A stretch of DNA of 64,000 nt, from assembly GCA_905171695.1 (NCBI GenBank), contig LR991653.1:1020258-1084257 (forward strand), given 5' to 3'. Position numbers and translations under genes: made by a program. The DNA is from Candidatus Methanoperedentaceae archaeon GB37. GTDB taxonomy: Archaea; Halobacteriota; Methanosarcinia; Methanosarcinales; EX4572-44. Of this stretch, positions 27,352 through 36,562 are shown piece after piece. The notes under the pieces were generated by a model. The model worked only from the letters and a program-made list of their open reading frames with translations, made no database searches and was not told where the DNA came from. Each line of letters starts with the position of its first letter. Within the stretch, counting starts at the first letter, position 1.

Positions 27352-28667
27352 TCTCTCCCCCTGAGCTGTCTCCCGATAGCCTCGTTCACGAGCTCTATCA
27401 TCTCTTCTTCAGTTCCAGGCGGTATCGATGCACCGGAAGCGATGTTGTGTCCACCTCCAACCCCGCCAAGAAGAGTTGCTGCATCTCTCAGCGCAATGGC
27501 AAGATCAAGCCCTTCAGAGACCTGTCTTCTCGTTCCTCTGGCCGATACTTTCACGATCTCAGGCGTCTGGTTGAGCACGAGAAACGGCTTTTCAGGGAAT
27601 ACGTATCTTACCATCGTATCTGCAATCACACCTGTTCCCTTGACATCTGAGAGGATGACGTATCGAAGATTCTCTCTTTCAGAGACCGCTCTTTGCGCCA
27701 TCTTCAGGGTATCGAGCACCCTTTCCCTACCCTTCTCTTCGAGCGTTCTTGCGTCTTCAAGCACGCTATCATCTCGCAGGCAGAGCGAGAGGGCAAGACC
27801 TGGCTCTTCAAGCATTCCACATGCCTTCACGATCGATAAGAGCTCGATTGCATCCGGTATAACCTCGTGTGCAAATTGATACTTCTCACCTATAAGAGAG
27901 TCTATCGCCTCAACAGCTCCACGCTTCAACAACATAAGCGCAAGGGCTGACGCAAGCCTCCTCAGAGATCCATAATCCAGAGCACTGATCCTCCCAGATA
28001 GATTGAGCTGAGAGAGAAATTCATCCACCATCTCAGAATCTCCAGAAAACTCAAAGTAAGGATCAAGGCTTCGGAAGAGCACACTCTCCAACTCGCCGTC
28101 TGGCAGCATGAGCCCGTGATCCCTCTCCACAGCACCTGACAAGGAAGCTTCCTTGAGAATAAAACCGTTTGCACCTCTCATCGACTGTTTGTCCCCAAGA
28201 GCTCCGAGTATCGCAAGGCTTGAAAGATCAACATTCTCGCCCATCGCCCGCGCCACAAAATACGCAACCCCTGAAGCCGAAAGCTCAAAACTGCCATCAA
28301 GGCCAACAAGGTGCGGGTTCACATGAATACAACGATGCTCGCCTACCGGTCGATGATGGTCAAGCACGATCACCTCCTCATCTATCCTCCCCACAAGCTC
28401 TGGCTGACCACTCCCCATATCACATAAGACGACAAGGTCTGCAGCGGAAGACCTGATCACATCAAGCACACCCTCCTCGAATCGGCTCACAAGAGTTATA
28501 TGAAAAGGTACGTCTAATCTGAAGAGAGCAGTGGATAGGATAGCAGCCGCAGTTATCCCATCTGGATCACTATGCGAGACCACTCGAACATACCTTGAAG
28601 AGGCAGCAGCCTCGAGGAGCGAATCAGAAGCCGTCTCTGCAAGTCTGACCAGATCGTCCATCATCAA
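27348..28667 (-). CDS. RecJ-like DHH-family phosphoesterase
   Basis: A 439-residue archaeal DHH/DHHA1 protein, related to GINS-associated nuclease and RecJ-like exonucleases that act in replication and repair. The N-terminal VVSHSDPDGITAAAIL carries the metal-binding DxD, followed by LVVLCDMGSGQ and VIVLDHHRP (the DHH motif) and LGALGDKQSM. The C-terminal DHHA1 motif is LLGGVGGGHNIASGASIP. Which archaeal RecJ paralogue it is cannot be settled here; oligoribonuclease activity is also possible. It lies between rps15 and pcc1, all in the same direction. Confidence 0.85.
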   Translation of the reverse strand: MMMDDLVRLAETASDSLLEAAASSRYVRVVSHSDPDGITAAAILSTALFRLDVPFHITLVSRFEEGVLDVIRSSAADLVVLCDMGSGQPELVGRIDEEVIVLDHHRPVGEHRCIHVNPHLVGLDGSFELSASGVAYFVARAMGENVDLSSLAILGALGDKQSMRGANGFILKEASLSGAVERDHGLMLPDGELESVLFRSLDPYFEFSGDSEMVDEFLSQLNLSGRISALDYGSLRRLASALALMLLKRGAVEAIDSLIGEKYQFAHEVIPDAIELLSIVKACGMLEEPGLALSLCLRDDSVLEDARTLEEKGRERVLDTLKMAQRAVSERENLRYVILSDVKGTGVIADTMVRYVFPEKPFLVLNQTPEIVKVSARGTRRQVSEGLDLAIALRDAATLLGGVGGGHNIASGASIPPGTEEEMIELVNEAIGRQLRGRE

Positions 28668-28677
28668 GAAAAGGAGA

Positions 28678-29136
28678 TCAGCGCGTGATCAGCAACTCAG
28701 CCGCCTTGAGCGAATACTTCCAATCAGAAGGAATCTTCCCAACACCCTTATAATACCGCACCAAACGCCTGATCTTCGATTCAACAAGACTCAACTGACG
28801 CTTGTTATGAAAGTCCTTCCTATTAAGACTGAGATGCTTCTCCAATCTAAGCGCTTTAACGATCAGATTACGCAGATCTTCCGGCACCTTAGAGCCAAGA
28901 CCATTCTCCCTCATAACCTCCGTGATCCTCTTACCTGTCAAAAGCCTAAAATCTGCAACACCATACGTATCACGGAGAACAAACCCTATCTCACTCGAAG
29001 ACCTCCCCTGTTTTGCAAGATCCACAACAACCCTTGTAAGCTCATCCACACCAAGATCACACCACTCACGCAAATTACTCTTCACAGGACGCGTCGACCC
29101 TGAAACACCCTTCCTACGAGTATGCATCTTCGCCAT
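28678..29136 (-). CDS. rps15: 30S ribosomal protein S15 (uS15)
   Basis: A 152-residue archaeal/eukaryotic-type S15, longer than the bacterial form through an N-terminal extension (MAKMHTRRKGVSGSTRPVK). The conserved core includes EIGFVLRDTYGVADFRLLTG, EDLRNLIVKALRLEKHL and NRKDFHNKRQLSLVESKIRR, which bind 16S rRNA helices. It heads the unit rps15 - RecJ-like - pcc1, an arrangement that links translation, nucleic-acid processing and tRNA modification genes in many archaea. Confidence 0.96.
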   Translation of the reverse strand: MAKMHTRRKGVSGSTRPVKSNLREWCDLGVDELTRVVVDLAKQGRSSSEIGFVLRDTYGVADFRLLTGKRITEVMRENGLGSKVPEDLRNLIVKALRLEKHLSLNRKDFHNKRQLSLVESKIRRLVRYYKGVGKIPSDWKYSLKAAELLITR

Positions 29137-29298
29137 CTAACACAAATCCTCCAACAAACCCCTAAGAAAAACATGCAATCAGATAAAACTTACGGATACA
29201 AAGAGTTAAGTGAAATTCGGCTTGGCAACTTAACAAAGGGACTTAAAAACTATAGTATCAGACAAAATATTTTTAGCTAGTAAGTGCGATTTACCTGT

Positions 29299-30305
29299 AT
29301 GGAACGAAGACCTGAAAAAGAAGTTGTTAAATGGCTGACCTTAGAAGAGTTGAATGAGGAGATTCGAAGTAGAAAAGTGTGTGCAGAAGTCCTTAGAAAA
29401 CTCTTCTTCGTCAAAGAACTATACAAGGGAGCAGCTGTTCTCAAGGCAGCTAAAGAGGTGGGGGTAAGCAAAGTTATTGGGTATGTATGGGTTGAGAAGT
29501 GGAACAAAGAAGTGTTTTAGAAGGCTTGAAACCGAGCTATGGAGGGGGAAGACCTTCAGAGTTAAGCGAAGAGCAGAAAGCAGAAGGAGGAGTTGAAGAC
29601 AATCTTGAAAGAGAGAGATGACTGGAGAACAAAAGAAGTCATTAAAAACAGATTTGGAGTTGAATACAGCTTAAAAGATGTTAGAATCTTGATTACTGTG
29701 TTAATCAAGAGTTGCTTACATGCAAGCAACATCTTGAAATCATCTGGAATGAAATACGCCAAGCCCTATCAGAGAGACTACAGAAGGCCTGAGAATGCAG
29801 AACTTCATCACAGGATTCTTGGACGAAACCTCACCTCAGTCGATCGATCGTAAACACTCAGAGGTTGTGGTCATTCAATAAACCAGTTGTGAAGAAGAAG
29901 ACCACAAAGATGAGGGCAAATACCTTCGGTTTCTAATGCGATAAATGGAAAGAGCGTTGTAGACTTCAAAGAAGATTCAAAGAAGGAGTCTGTATGTGAG
30001 TTTCTGGAGAAGATAAGAGAGAAGAATCCGGAGAAGACCATAGTCATCATTCTGGATAACTTCAGATCACACCGGGGGCAAGAAAGACAAGAAGAAAAGC
30101 GGGAAAGCTGAACACGGTTCTGGTTCATCTACCTCCTTACTCTCCAGATCTGAACCCGATCGAAGAGATCTGGAGAGCTACAAAGAGAAAACTTTCTCCT
30201 CACTTCATCAAAACCCTTAGACGAACTTAAAAAGGTCATCTCGAAGAGTTTTCATGAGCTAACACAAAGGATCAGCTTTGCAGAAAAGTTCTTAAACCAT
30301 AGTTA
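29299..30305 (+). pseudogene. IS630-type transposase, frameshifted
   Basis: Fragments in order: an HTH N-terminus from ATG 29299 (VLRKLFFVKELYKGAAVLKA) ending at TAG 29518; a second segment with KSSGMKYAKPYQRDYRRPEN; the first catalytic Asp in LDETSPQ (near 29820); then VDFKEDSKKESVCEF, IVIILDNFRSHRG (second Asp) and VLVHLPPYSPDLNPIEEIW (Glu) in shifted frames; and the end ISFAEKFL. All three DDE residues can be found, but at least four frameshifts make it inactive. A 45-bp double-hairpin insert lies at 29686-29730. Confidence 0.8.
29686..29730. repeat. Double-hairpin insert, 45 bp
   Basis: Stems CTTGATTA / TAATCAAG (loop CTGTGT) and GTTGCTT / AAGCAAC (loop ACATGC). It splits VR from ILKSSGMKYAKPY in the IS630 transposase and is open in that frame. 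ATCTTGA flanks it on both sides (29686-29692 and 29731-29737), like a target duplication. Confidence 0.6.
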
Positions 30306-30378
30306 AGTGGGTTATGTTAAATACTATAATCGCGGCGATGTACAGAGCATTGAAAGTAAAATAGATGAAATAGAGACT

Positions 30379-30470
30379 GCAGATAAGGGTTTGTGGACAT
30401 ACGAAGTTCGGCTTTGCCGAATTTGGGCGAAGGTGCGAAGCACAGTAGTTGTATGTCCGCCGTTATCTGC
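30379..30470. repeat. 92-bp imperfect palindrome with attC-like architecture
   Basis: Nested paired blocks: outer GCAGATAA (30379) with TTATCTGC (ending 30470); inner GGACATAC (30395) with GTATGTCC (ending 30458), with unpaired bases between blocks on both sides; and an apical region with hairpins TTCGGC-TTT-GCCGAA and GTGC-GAA-GCAC. On the minus strand it lies 11 bases after the stop of the ATPase gene tail (30482), where an integron cassette would carry attC. The GTTRRRY core consensus is not met (GTTATCT), so it may instead be another structured repeat. Confidence 0.45.
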
Positions 30471-30481
30471 CGTTGCCATCC

Positions 30482-30657
30482 TCACTCCTCTTCCAGTGTC
30501 CCAAGTGTAGCGATCATAGGAAGCAGAACAGGCGAGATCGCTTTTGTGACCTCGTATATTTTTTCACAGATAGACTCTTCCTCTTTTTCTTCTAATTCTT
30601 TCAGAAGAGACATGCCTATGAGAACTATTCCATATTTATATTGAGCTTCTAACGCTT
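30482..30657 (-). pseudogene. Severed C-terminal end of a protein, probably the GHKL ATPase
   Basis: Beginning at the left edge of an IS copy, the minus strand stays open for 57 codons (ALEAQYKYGIVLIGMSLLKE, then KAISPVLLPMIATLGTLEEE) to TGA 30482. It has no start. The other side of the IS carries the N-terminal part of a GHKL ATPase gene in the same orientation, so these are probably the two ends of one gene. The codon use and charge look like real protein. Confidence 0.55.
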
Positions 30658-31356
30658 GGACCCGTCCACATAGGATTATAAATATGGGAGACTATCTTTT
30701 ATTTATGCTGAGGGTAAGGGAAATTGTTGAAGAGTTGAAGGTGTTTGAGAGGAATAAGGTTCCTTTTGAGGTTAAGGTTCTCGGTGTTGCAACCTATATT
30801 CAGACGTCTTCTGTGAGAAGGACTGCTAGAATTCTCTCTGAGCTTCATCCAGTCTCTAAAACCTCTGTTTGGAACTGGATACGGAAGTTTGAAGAGAAAT
30901 TGCCTGTTGTATCAGAGAAGAAGAGAAGATACTCTATAGCATTGGACGAAACAGTTGTTAAATCAAATAAAAAGGCGTACTATGTCTATTCTGCGGTAGA
31001 TGTTGAGAAGAACGAGTTAATTCTGATGAGAGTTTATACAAACAGAAATTATCTTGTTTCAAGGTCTTTTCTCAAAGAAGTGCTAAAGTTCTGCGAGAAC
31101 AAGCCAAGATTCATCGTTGATAAAGCTCCCTGGCTTATAGATGCACTGAAAAGCCTGGATCTGGAATTTGAGCATCAAACCTTTCGGAGAGAGAAGCCTG
31201 GTTGAATCAGTGTTTTCTTCGCTAAAGCAGAGAATAAAGATATTCTTTTACTCAATTAACTCTTTTAATCCTGTTAAAAACTGGAATTTATTCTGTAAGC
31301 TATTTATGCTTTATTATAATCGGTTGAGGTGGTGTTTATGTTAAGTGGACACGTCC
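30658..31356 (+). mobile_element. IS6/IS240-like insertion sequence, copy 1
   Basis: A 699-bp element with terminal repeats GGACCCGTCCAC (left) and the complement of GTGGACACGTCC (right). It is the best-preserved of four copies (others at 45679-46385 and 60181-60820 and a fragment at 48278). No clear target duplication is seen, consistent with a deletion next to the insertion. Confidence 0.8.
30705..31338 (+). pseudogene. DDE_Tnp_IS240-type transposase with one frameshift
   Basis: From ATG 30705 (MLRVREIVEELKVFERNK) the frame covers an HTH segment (SKTSVWNWIRKFEEKL), the first catalytic Asp in SIALDETVVKSNK and the second in FIVDKAPWLIDAL. An extra T near 31183 shifts the frame and ends it at 31205; the rest, with the catalytic Glu in VESVFSSLKQRIK and PVKNWNLFCKLFMLYYNRLR, continues in another frame to 31338. 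One base change would restore it. The corresponding site here is free of the double-hairpin insert found in copy 3. Confidence 0.8.
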
Positions 31357-32883
31357 TTGTCCGGTTATGGTAAGGTTGAAAGGATTTGTTATCTTAACCC
31401 CTTCCACAAATAATTTTGAAAGGCCTGGAGAATTTTTGATCACTTTTTCTATCACTTCTACCAACGGTTTAGCATCACCTATTTTACCTTCTATCTCCTC
31501 CCGTCTCCGTCGTTCCTTCAATTCTCTCAAACCTTGATGTTTTTTGATCAAATCTGCCAACTTAAATTCGATCTCTTTTTTAAGTTCCCCTTCCCTTAAT
31601 CTATCTCTACTATTCATAAATAAGTCCTCTCTGGTTCTACCATCAAATTTACTACAGTCCGCTATTATGAGTAAAGAATCTGCAAGATAAGACATTCCAA
31701 CGGATTTTCTGGTAAAAAACGAATCAGGTATAAAACCATGTGCTTGACCATTTACTGTAAAAATTATTCCTTCTTTTCTTGTTTTATAATGAGTCTCCTT
31801 GCCCTCCTTAAAAACGAAAATCTGGATTTTCATTTCCTGTCCTTTAATTTTAACATTTGCAGAGCTGGGAAATCCTTCTTCAATATTACTATATTTGTCT
31901 TCTTCTAATCTAACGCTCAACCCTGATAATACTATGTCATAGGCTTGAGCTTTGTACCCCTTTCTCCTTTCAACAAGTAATACGGGTAAGGCTATGTTGG
32001 GTAATAAGACTGCTAAGCGATAATACAAATCAAAATAAACTGCTGTTTTAAGACCAACTAATTGATATTCATATAACTTAATAAAAGTTCCCCACTCTAA
32101 AGGTTTTTCATATGAAATAGGATAATCTCCTGGCAAAAGCGGTAGGCTTTTTGCTTTGAACATTAGAACATTCCCACCAGGTGCTAAATACTTGAAAGTG
32201 GAACTTTTCATTCCTTTTTCAGGATCCACGCGCCTTATAATCGTAAATCCCCAATACTCAGAGGTGCTATCATCACCTTCAATCTCAACTATTTGTGGGG
32301 CCCTTTTAGATATGATAAGTTGTAGATTGTGTTTACCACAAAATTGTAAAGCACCCGTTCCACCCATATTAAACTTACCTTGAACAAAAGATATTCGTAA
32401 TTTATTCGATTTTGTTAGAGACAAAAAAGTTTCAGGCATTTTTTTAGGAGTTTGACCCTCTCCTTTATCAATTATTAGATAATTAGGACTGGATTTTTTA
32501 CCTGTTGCCACTAAAAGAATATTCTCAGCTAACTCTCTTCTCTTTCTGGGCAACAGATTTGTAAGCATGCCATGCCTAATATCAAAAAAATCTTCCAAAG
32601 CATCTTCTATGGTGGGTGGGGCATCATTACTTTCTGGATCAATGCTTCTACGAAGGCATTCTCTCATTAAAACAGCGTCAACAGAATTTATAATCTTTTC
32701 AACTAAAGCTGAATCTGGTGTACTTTGTTGATTTCCTATTACTGCAAAATTATTTTCGTTATCTCCATAATATCCCCACGCAGTAGAATCATCCCAATAT
32801 CCCCATTTCTTTAATATATCAATAACTTCCCTTTCACTTTCTGATTGTGCTAAAGCAATACAAAGATCTTTTAAATTTTTCAT
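31336..32883 (-). CDS. GHKL (Hsp90-like) ATPase, C-terminus cut by an IS
   Basis: A 515-residue ATP-binding protein with all GHKL boxes: N box ALVEKIINSVDAVLM (near residue 48), G1 box YLIIDKGEGQTPKKM (near residue 126) and G2 box QGKFNMGGTGALQFCG (near residue 163). Proteins with this N-terminus are scattered hypothetical genes in bacteria and archaea, often near restriction systems; function unproven, defence plausible. ATG 32883 follows GAGGTGATAACC. The last seven residues (RVHLT and neighbours) are encoded by the end of the IS at 31356, so the true C-terminus is gone; the fragment at 30482-30657 is probably part of it. Codon use is more AT-rich than in the neighbours. Confidence 0.75.
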   Translation of the reverse strand: MKNLKDLCIALAQSESEREVIDILKKWGYWDDSTAWGYYGDNENNFAVIGNQQSTPDSALVEKIINSVDAVLMRECLRRSIDPESNDAPPTIEDALEDFFDIRHGMLTNLLPRKRRELAENILLVATGKKSSPNYLIIDKGEGQTPKKMPETFLSLTKSNKLRISFVQGKFNMGGTGALQFCGKHNLQLIISKRAPQIVEIEGDDSTSEYWGFTIIRRVDPEKGMKSSTFKYLAPGGNVLMFKAKSLPLLPGDYPISYEKPLEWGTFIKLYEYQLVGLKTAVYFDLYYRLAVLLPNIALPVLLVERRKGYKAQAYDIVLSGLSVRLEEDKYSNIEEGFPSSANVKIKGQEMKIQIFVFKEGKETHYKTRKEGIIFTVNGQAHGFIPDSFFTRKSVGMSYLADSLLIIADCSKFDGRTREDLFMNSRDRLREGELKKEIEFKLADLIKKHQGLRELKERRRREEIEGKIGDAKPLVEVIEKVIKNSPGLSKLFVEGVKITNPFNLTITGQGRVHLT

Positions 32884-32945
32884 GGTTATCACCTCTTTTA
32901 GCAATGGTAGATAACTATCTGAAGGCGTGTACCCCTTTTTTCTTT

Positions 32946-34373
32946 TCATCCTTTGATGCATCCGAGTGGGCGAACTCTGACTACTTTTGTTGCAAGTCTT
33001 GTGGCGTCTATCACGTCCACCACCTCTTCAACTGGTTTATAGCTCTCTGGTGCTTCTTCTGCGACGCCTGAGAGCGAGTGTGCTCTGATTATGATCCCCT
33101 CTTCTCCGAGTTTTTTTATTAGTTTTTCTCCGTTCCATAGTTTTTTTGCTCTCTTTCGGCTCATCACTCTCCCAGCTCCATGGCAGACTGATGCAAAGGC
33201 ACTGTCCTTCTCTTCTCTTCCAACAAGGATGTATGAAGCTGTGCCCATTGTGCCGCCGATGATGACGGGCTGACCCACACCCTGGTACGCCTTCCCGAGT
33301 TCGCGACGTTCTGCTCCAAAGGCTCTTGTAGCGCCTTTTCGGTGAACATAGAGCTTTTTTTTCTGCCCATCGACTATGTGCTCTTCGATCTTACAGGTAT
33401 TATGCCCTATATCGTAGAGCATTTTTGTCTCGGAGTCAGGGAATACTCTCTTAAGACCGACTCGCACGAGGTGTGATATGACCTGTCTGTTTGCAAAGGC
33501 ATAGTTTATGGCGCAGTTGACCGCCGAGAAGTACCTTTCACCCTCGGGGGAGTTGATCGGGGCGCATACAAGCTCTCTCTCCTTTATGGGTATGCCGTAT
33601 TTCCGTGATGCCTTTGCAAGCGTCTTTAGGTAATCGGTCCCGATCTGATGTCCTAGAGCGCGTGAACCACAGTGAAGAGAGATTACGATCTGTCCAAGGG
33701 AGAGCCCGAACTTTTGAGCGATCTCGTGGTCATAGATCTCGTCAACGTACTGTACTTCAAGATAGTGGTTTCCAGAGCCGAGCGTCCCGACTTGGCGCCT
33801 CTCACGCCTTATCGCTGTCTCGCTCACAGAATCGGGATCGGCGCCGGTCACAACACCGCCCTCTTCGATGAATGCAAGATCCTCTTCAAGACCATATCCC
33901 TGCTCTACCGCCCAAGGCGCGCCTTCCTGCAGAACCTCTGAGATCTTATCTCCGGTGAGCGTTATCTCTCCACGTGAGCCAAGACCAGCAGGTACAACCT
34001 CGAAGAACGTGTCGACGAGCTTTCGAAGCAGAGGTCTCACATCGTCCACTCTCAGATCCGTCTTAAGAGTCCTGACACCGCAGTTAACGTCAAAGCCCAC
34101 GCCGCCGACCGAGAGAACGCCGCCCTCGTCAGGGTCAAACGCTGCAACGCCGCCGATGGGAAAACCGTAGCCCCAGTGTGCGTCTGGCATGGCGAGACTG
34201 AACCTCTGAATCCCAGGAAGAGATGCAACATTCGTAACCTGCTCAAAGACCTTGTCATCCATCTCTCGAAGAAGCTTCTCGCTACCAAAGATCCTCCCTG
34301 GTACGATCATATCACCTTTCTTCGGTATCTCCCACACATTATCCTTGATCTTCTCTAAGAGTTCAAGCCTCAT
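32946..34373 (-). CDS. rtcB: RNA-splicing ligase RtcB
   Basis: A 475-residue Mn2+/GTP-dependent ligase that joins 2',3'-cyclic phosphate and 5'-OH RNA ends, needed to seal tRNA exons after intron removal. Metal and GTP-binding motifs are GVGFDVNCGVRTLKTDL (metal Cys), GTLGSGNHYLEVQ, SLHCGSRALGHQIG and RKGATRAFGAERRE with the guanylylated His in the conserved VCHGAGRVMSR. No intein interrupts it. Archease lies 44 bases upstream in the same direction. The intron-containing tRNA-Trp at 37814 is a substrate this enzyme would serve. Confidence 0.96.
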   Translation of the reverse strand: MRLELLEKIKDNVWEIPKKGDMIVPGRIFGSEKLLREMDDKVFEQVTNVASLPGIQRFSLAMPDAHWGYGFPIGGVAAFDPDEGGVLSVGGVGFDVNCGVRTLKTDLRVDDVRPLLRKLVDTFFEVVPAGLGSRGEITLTGDKISEVLQEGAPWAVEQGYGLEEDLAFIEEGGVVTGADPDSVSETAIRRERRQVGTLGSGNHYLEVQYVDEIYDHEIAQKFGLSLGQIVISLHCGSRALGHQIGTDYLKTLAKASRKYGIPIKERELVCAPINSPEGERYFSAVNCAINYAFANRQVISHLVRVGLKRVFPDSETKMLYDIGHNTCKIEEHIVDGQKKKLYVHRKGATRAFGAERRELGKAYQGVGQPVIIGGTMGTASYILVGREEKDSAFASVCHGAGRVMSRKRAKKLWNGEKLIKKLGEEGIIIRAHSLSGVAEEAPESYKPVEEVVDVIDATRLATKVVRVRPLGCIKG

Positions 34374-34417
34374 AACCTCACACCATCACACCATCTCAAC
34401 CAATAGAAACATGAAAG

Positions 34418-34837
34418 TCAGACGTCCACAACACACTTTGCAACAAAGAGATCATCTACAGACTCAACACTCAGCATCGAGTACGTAGCAGCCTTCACCT
34501 CACTTTTGAGAGAGTGCCTTTTGGGGTCGAGTCTCTCGCCAAGCGCATAGCCGTGCAGCCTCTCCTCATCGAGGAAGTCAATCTCAAACTCTGAGAAGAC
34601 CATATCCCTCATATCAGCCTCTGCAATCAGGGTATTCAACCACTCAATAAAGAGCTCCTCAATATTAAAAGCAGCGCATGAAATCTCAACACGAAGGATC
34701 GGCTTGACACTCTTGATATCCACCATCACATTGAAGAGGGCGAGCGCTCCACCAATGAAAGCCTCCTTGAGTGTATCGCCCATACCAACGATCCCGATAT
34801 CAGCCCCATGCTCAAAATAATCAAACGAAGCACTCAT
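34418..34837 (-). CDS. Archease
   Basis: A 139-residue protein that speeds guanylylation and turnover of RtcB and is usually encoded beside it, as here. FDYFEHGADIGIVGMGDTLKEAF at the start and FIEWLNTLIAEADMRDMVFS contain the conserved acidic metal-site residues; GERLDPKRHSLKSEVKAAT is the other family block. Length fits the family. Confidence 0.93.
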   Translation of the reverse strand: MSASFDYFEHGADIGIVGMGDTLKEAFIGGALALFNVMVDIKSVKPILRVEISCAAFNIEELFIEWLNTLIAEADMRDMVFSEFEIDFLDEERLHGYALGERLDPKRHSLKSEVKAATYSMLSVESVDDLFVAKCVVDV

Positions 34838-34938
34838 GACAGACAGACCTCAACAAACCAAAAAGAACAACCCTCGTGCCCCAACCACTCCACCCTGCTT
34901 TGAAAGTCGGGTGCATCCTTGCTGATACTCGCTTTCCC

Positions 34939-35190
34939 TCATTTCGTTCCCTCTTTTTCTAAGATTGCGCATACCCAACATATACCCGCAGACATAAGGA
35001 ACACGTATACAAGAATCGTAGCAACTCCCTGTACTATCACATTATAAAGTATAAAGGGATCGGATGTTGTTGTATAACTACCTGTAAAGCTACACAACTC
35101 AGAGATGTCATATAACTCAGAGATGCCCATAAAACCCAATCCACATATCGTAAAACAGATCGCTAGCGCAATCCATTGGACTTGATTCAT
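34939..35190 (-). CDS. Small two-helix membrane protein
   Basis: An 83-residue protein with hydrophobic segments at residues 6-23 and 52-75, separated by a short loop containing two cysteines. No family recognised. A GGGATGATG upstream could serve translation. It may be real, but it borders decayed DNA. Confidence 0.4.
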   Translation of the reverse strand: MNQVQWIALAICFTICGLGFMGISELYDISELCSFTGSYTTTSDPFILYNVIVQGVATILVYVFLMSAGICWVCAILEKEGTK

Positions 35191-35831
35191 CGATACATCA
35201 TCCCATTGGTCTCTTCTGTTTTTTCATATATTTCTTTTGTTTTTTCAAGGATATTCTTTACTGCTTTCACCATCGCCTCTTTTTTCCAATGCCTTTAGTA
35301 CAATACCCCTATCTAAAATTTATCTTACCAATTCATCTATGATATCATCTAACACACCTATTCGTGTCCAGAATCGAGCGATCTCTTTACTATGATATAA
35401 GTCCCTGATAGTAAATCACCAGATCTGGCAGGGAGCTCTCTTGCGGCTGTGGAATCAAAATCTTCTTTATATGCTTTAATATGTTTTCTCCCAATGCCCG
35501 CTTAAAGCGCGCAGAAGAGACTTGCACAGATAGCAGTTACAAGCCACAAGTCAACAAAACTCGTTAAGTAGACCACTCAAAATCAGGGCAGATCCAAGCA
35601 TCAGAAGATAAAAAACAGGTTTCCACACCTATAAACAACTCTAAAACTCTAAAATAACCATAAAGAGACTAAAAACTACAAATACAGACCATAACCACGA
35701 AGCAAGTATTTCAACCATTTATTTCACGTTATCCTCAAACAAGAATGTCCTACTGTATCGACTTGGATTCGAACCCGCTATTTAATATTCTTGTTTAGCC
35801 TTCTCTGTTCATACTGATTCTCTTCCTTTCT
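35191..35831. other. Gene-poor stretch with decayed coding traces
   Basis: No intact gene. On the minus strand around 35360-35480 a fragment reads AYKEDFDSTAARELPARSGD then IVKRSLDSGHE before a stop, and near 35230-35340 others resemble helical protein (VKAVKNILEKTKEIYEKT). These look like remains of one or two small genes. At 35737-35796, just after the stop of the MBL pseudogene, perfect 10-bp arms AAACAAGAAT / ATTCTTGTTT enclose a segment containing GGGTTCGAATCC, similar to a tRNA T loop. Confidence 0.4.
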
Positions 35832-36505
35832 TTAAGTGAATGAACCCATTGGAAAAGGTTTTCCGTGCCCAGGATAAACTGTTTTTATTTTCAAACTTTT
35901 CAATTTTTTGACACTGGCATTTGCAGCCGTTGAATCGTCCATAATAGAATTGAGAACTGGTTTGTCTTTGTTTTCGAGTAGATCTCCACAAAAAAGGTTG
36001 TTATCGGCTGTAAGTATTCCTATTGAACCTTTTGAGTGGCCGGGAATATGAAGAACCTTTGCGTCAAATTCATATTCAGAGAGTTCGTATCCCTCATCAA
36101 TATATAAGTCAGGGCTGAATCTTTCCTTTTTGCCAAATCCAAACAGGATGCGAGCTATCATTCCAAGGAGAATATTACCTTTTCTTCTGTTCCAGAACAT
36201 GTCTCCGCGTTCGACCATTCCTGAATCGCCATTGTGCATAACTATTTTTGCACCGAACCTTTCATGGAGATGGTTAGCATTGCCGACATGGTCAAAATCT
36301 CCATGTGTTAGAATGATAAGTCTAAGATTGCCTTGCTTGCAACCCATTCTTTCAAGTTCCTTGTCAAGGTAGGTACGCTTATTTGAGCACCCCGTGTCAA
36401 TCAGGATATAGCCGGTCTTGGTTTCTATGAGATAACAATTTACACTACCTAACTTATAAGGTAGTGGTAAGCTGATGGTTTTGATTTTTGTAGACCTTTT
36501 ATCAT
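35832..36505 (-). pseudogene. MBL-fold hydrolase with an N-terminal frameshift
   Basis: A metallo-beta-lactamase-fold protein with metal ligands in LTHGDFDHVGNANHL, VLHIPGHSKGSIG and the late YPGHGKPFP. From ATG 36505, preceded by TAGGAG, the frame reads MIKGLQK, but the family-like N-terminus (ISLPLPYKLGSVNCYLIETK) lies one frame away, reached by a one-base slip in the A-rich run near 36487. The first in-frame ATG after that is inside the domain. So it is a frameshifted gene or carries a sequencing error in a homopolymer. Confidence 0.6.
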
Positions 36506-36562
36506 CTCCTAGTTTATCTTCATTTACAGCTTATTTTATTATTGACCCATTTAATAAATTAC

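Larger units (their letters stand above)
29251..30328 (+). mobile_element. IS630-type insertion sequence (type A), decayed
   Basis: A 1078-bp element bounded by TATAGTAT at 29251 and ATACTATA ending at 30328. It has a recognisable IS630 transposase in several frames and sits right upstream of rps15. Solo 3' ends of the same element occur at 6915-7040 and 43806-43914, and a left-end relic perhaps at 162. IS630 elements insert at TA, in keeping with the termini. Confidence 0.8.

Noticed and set aside
32946..34373. Intein in RtcB, which occurs in some archaea
   Set aside because: The protein is 475 residues with uninterrupted conserved blocks.
36440..36465. Hairpin CACTACCT...AGGTAGTG in the MBL pseudogene as an inserted element
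   Set aside because: It encodes the family-like PYKLGSVNC sequence in one frame, so it is ordinary coding DNA.
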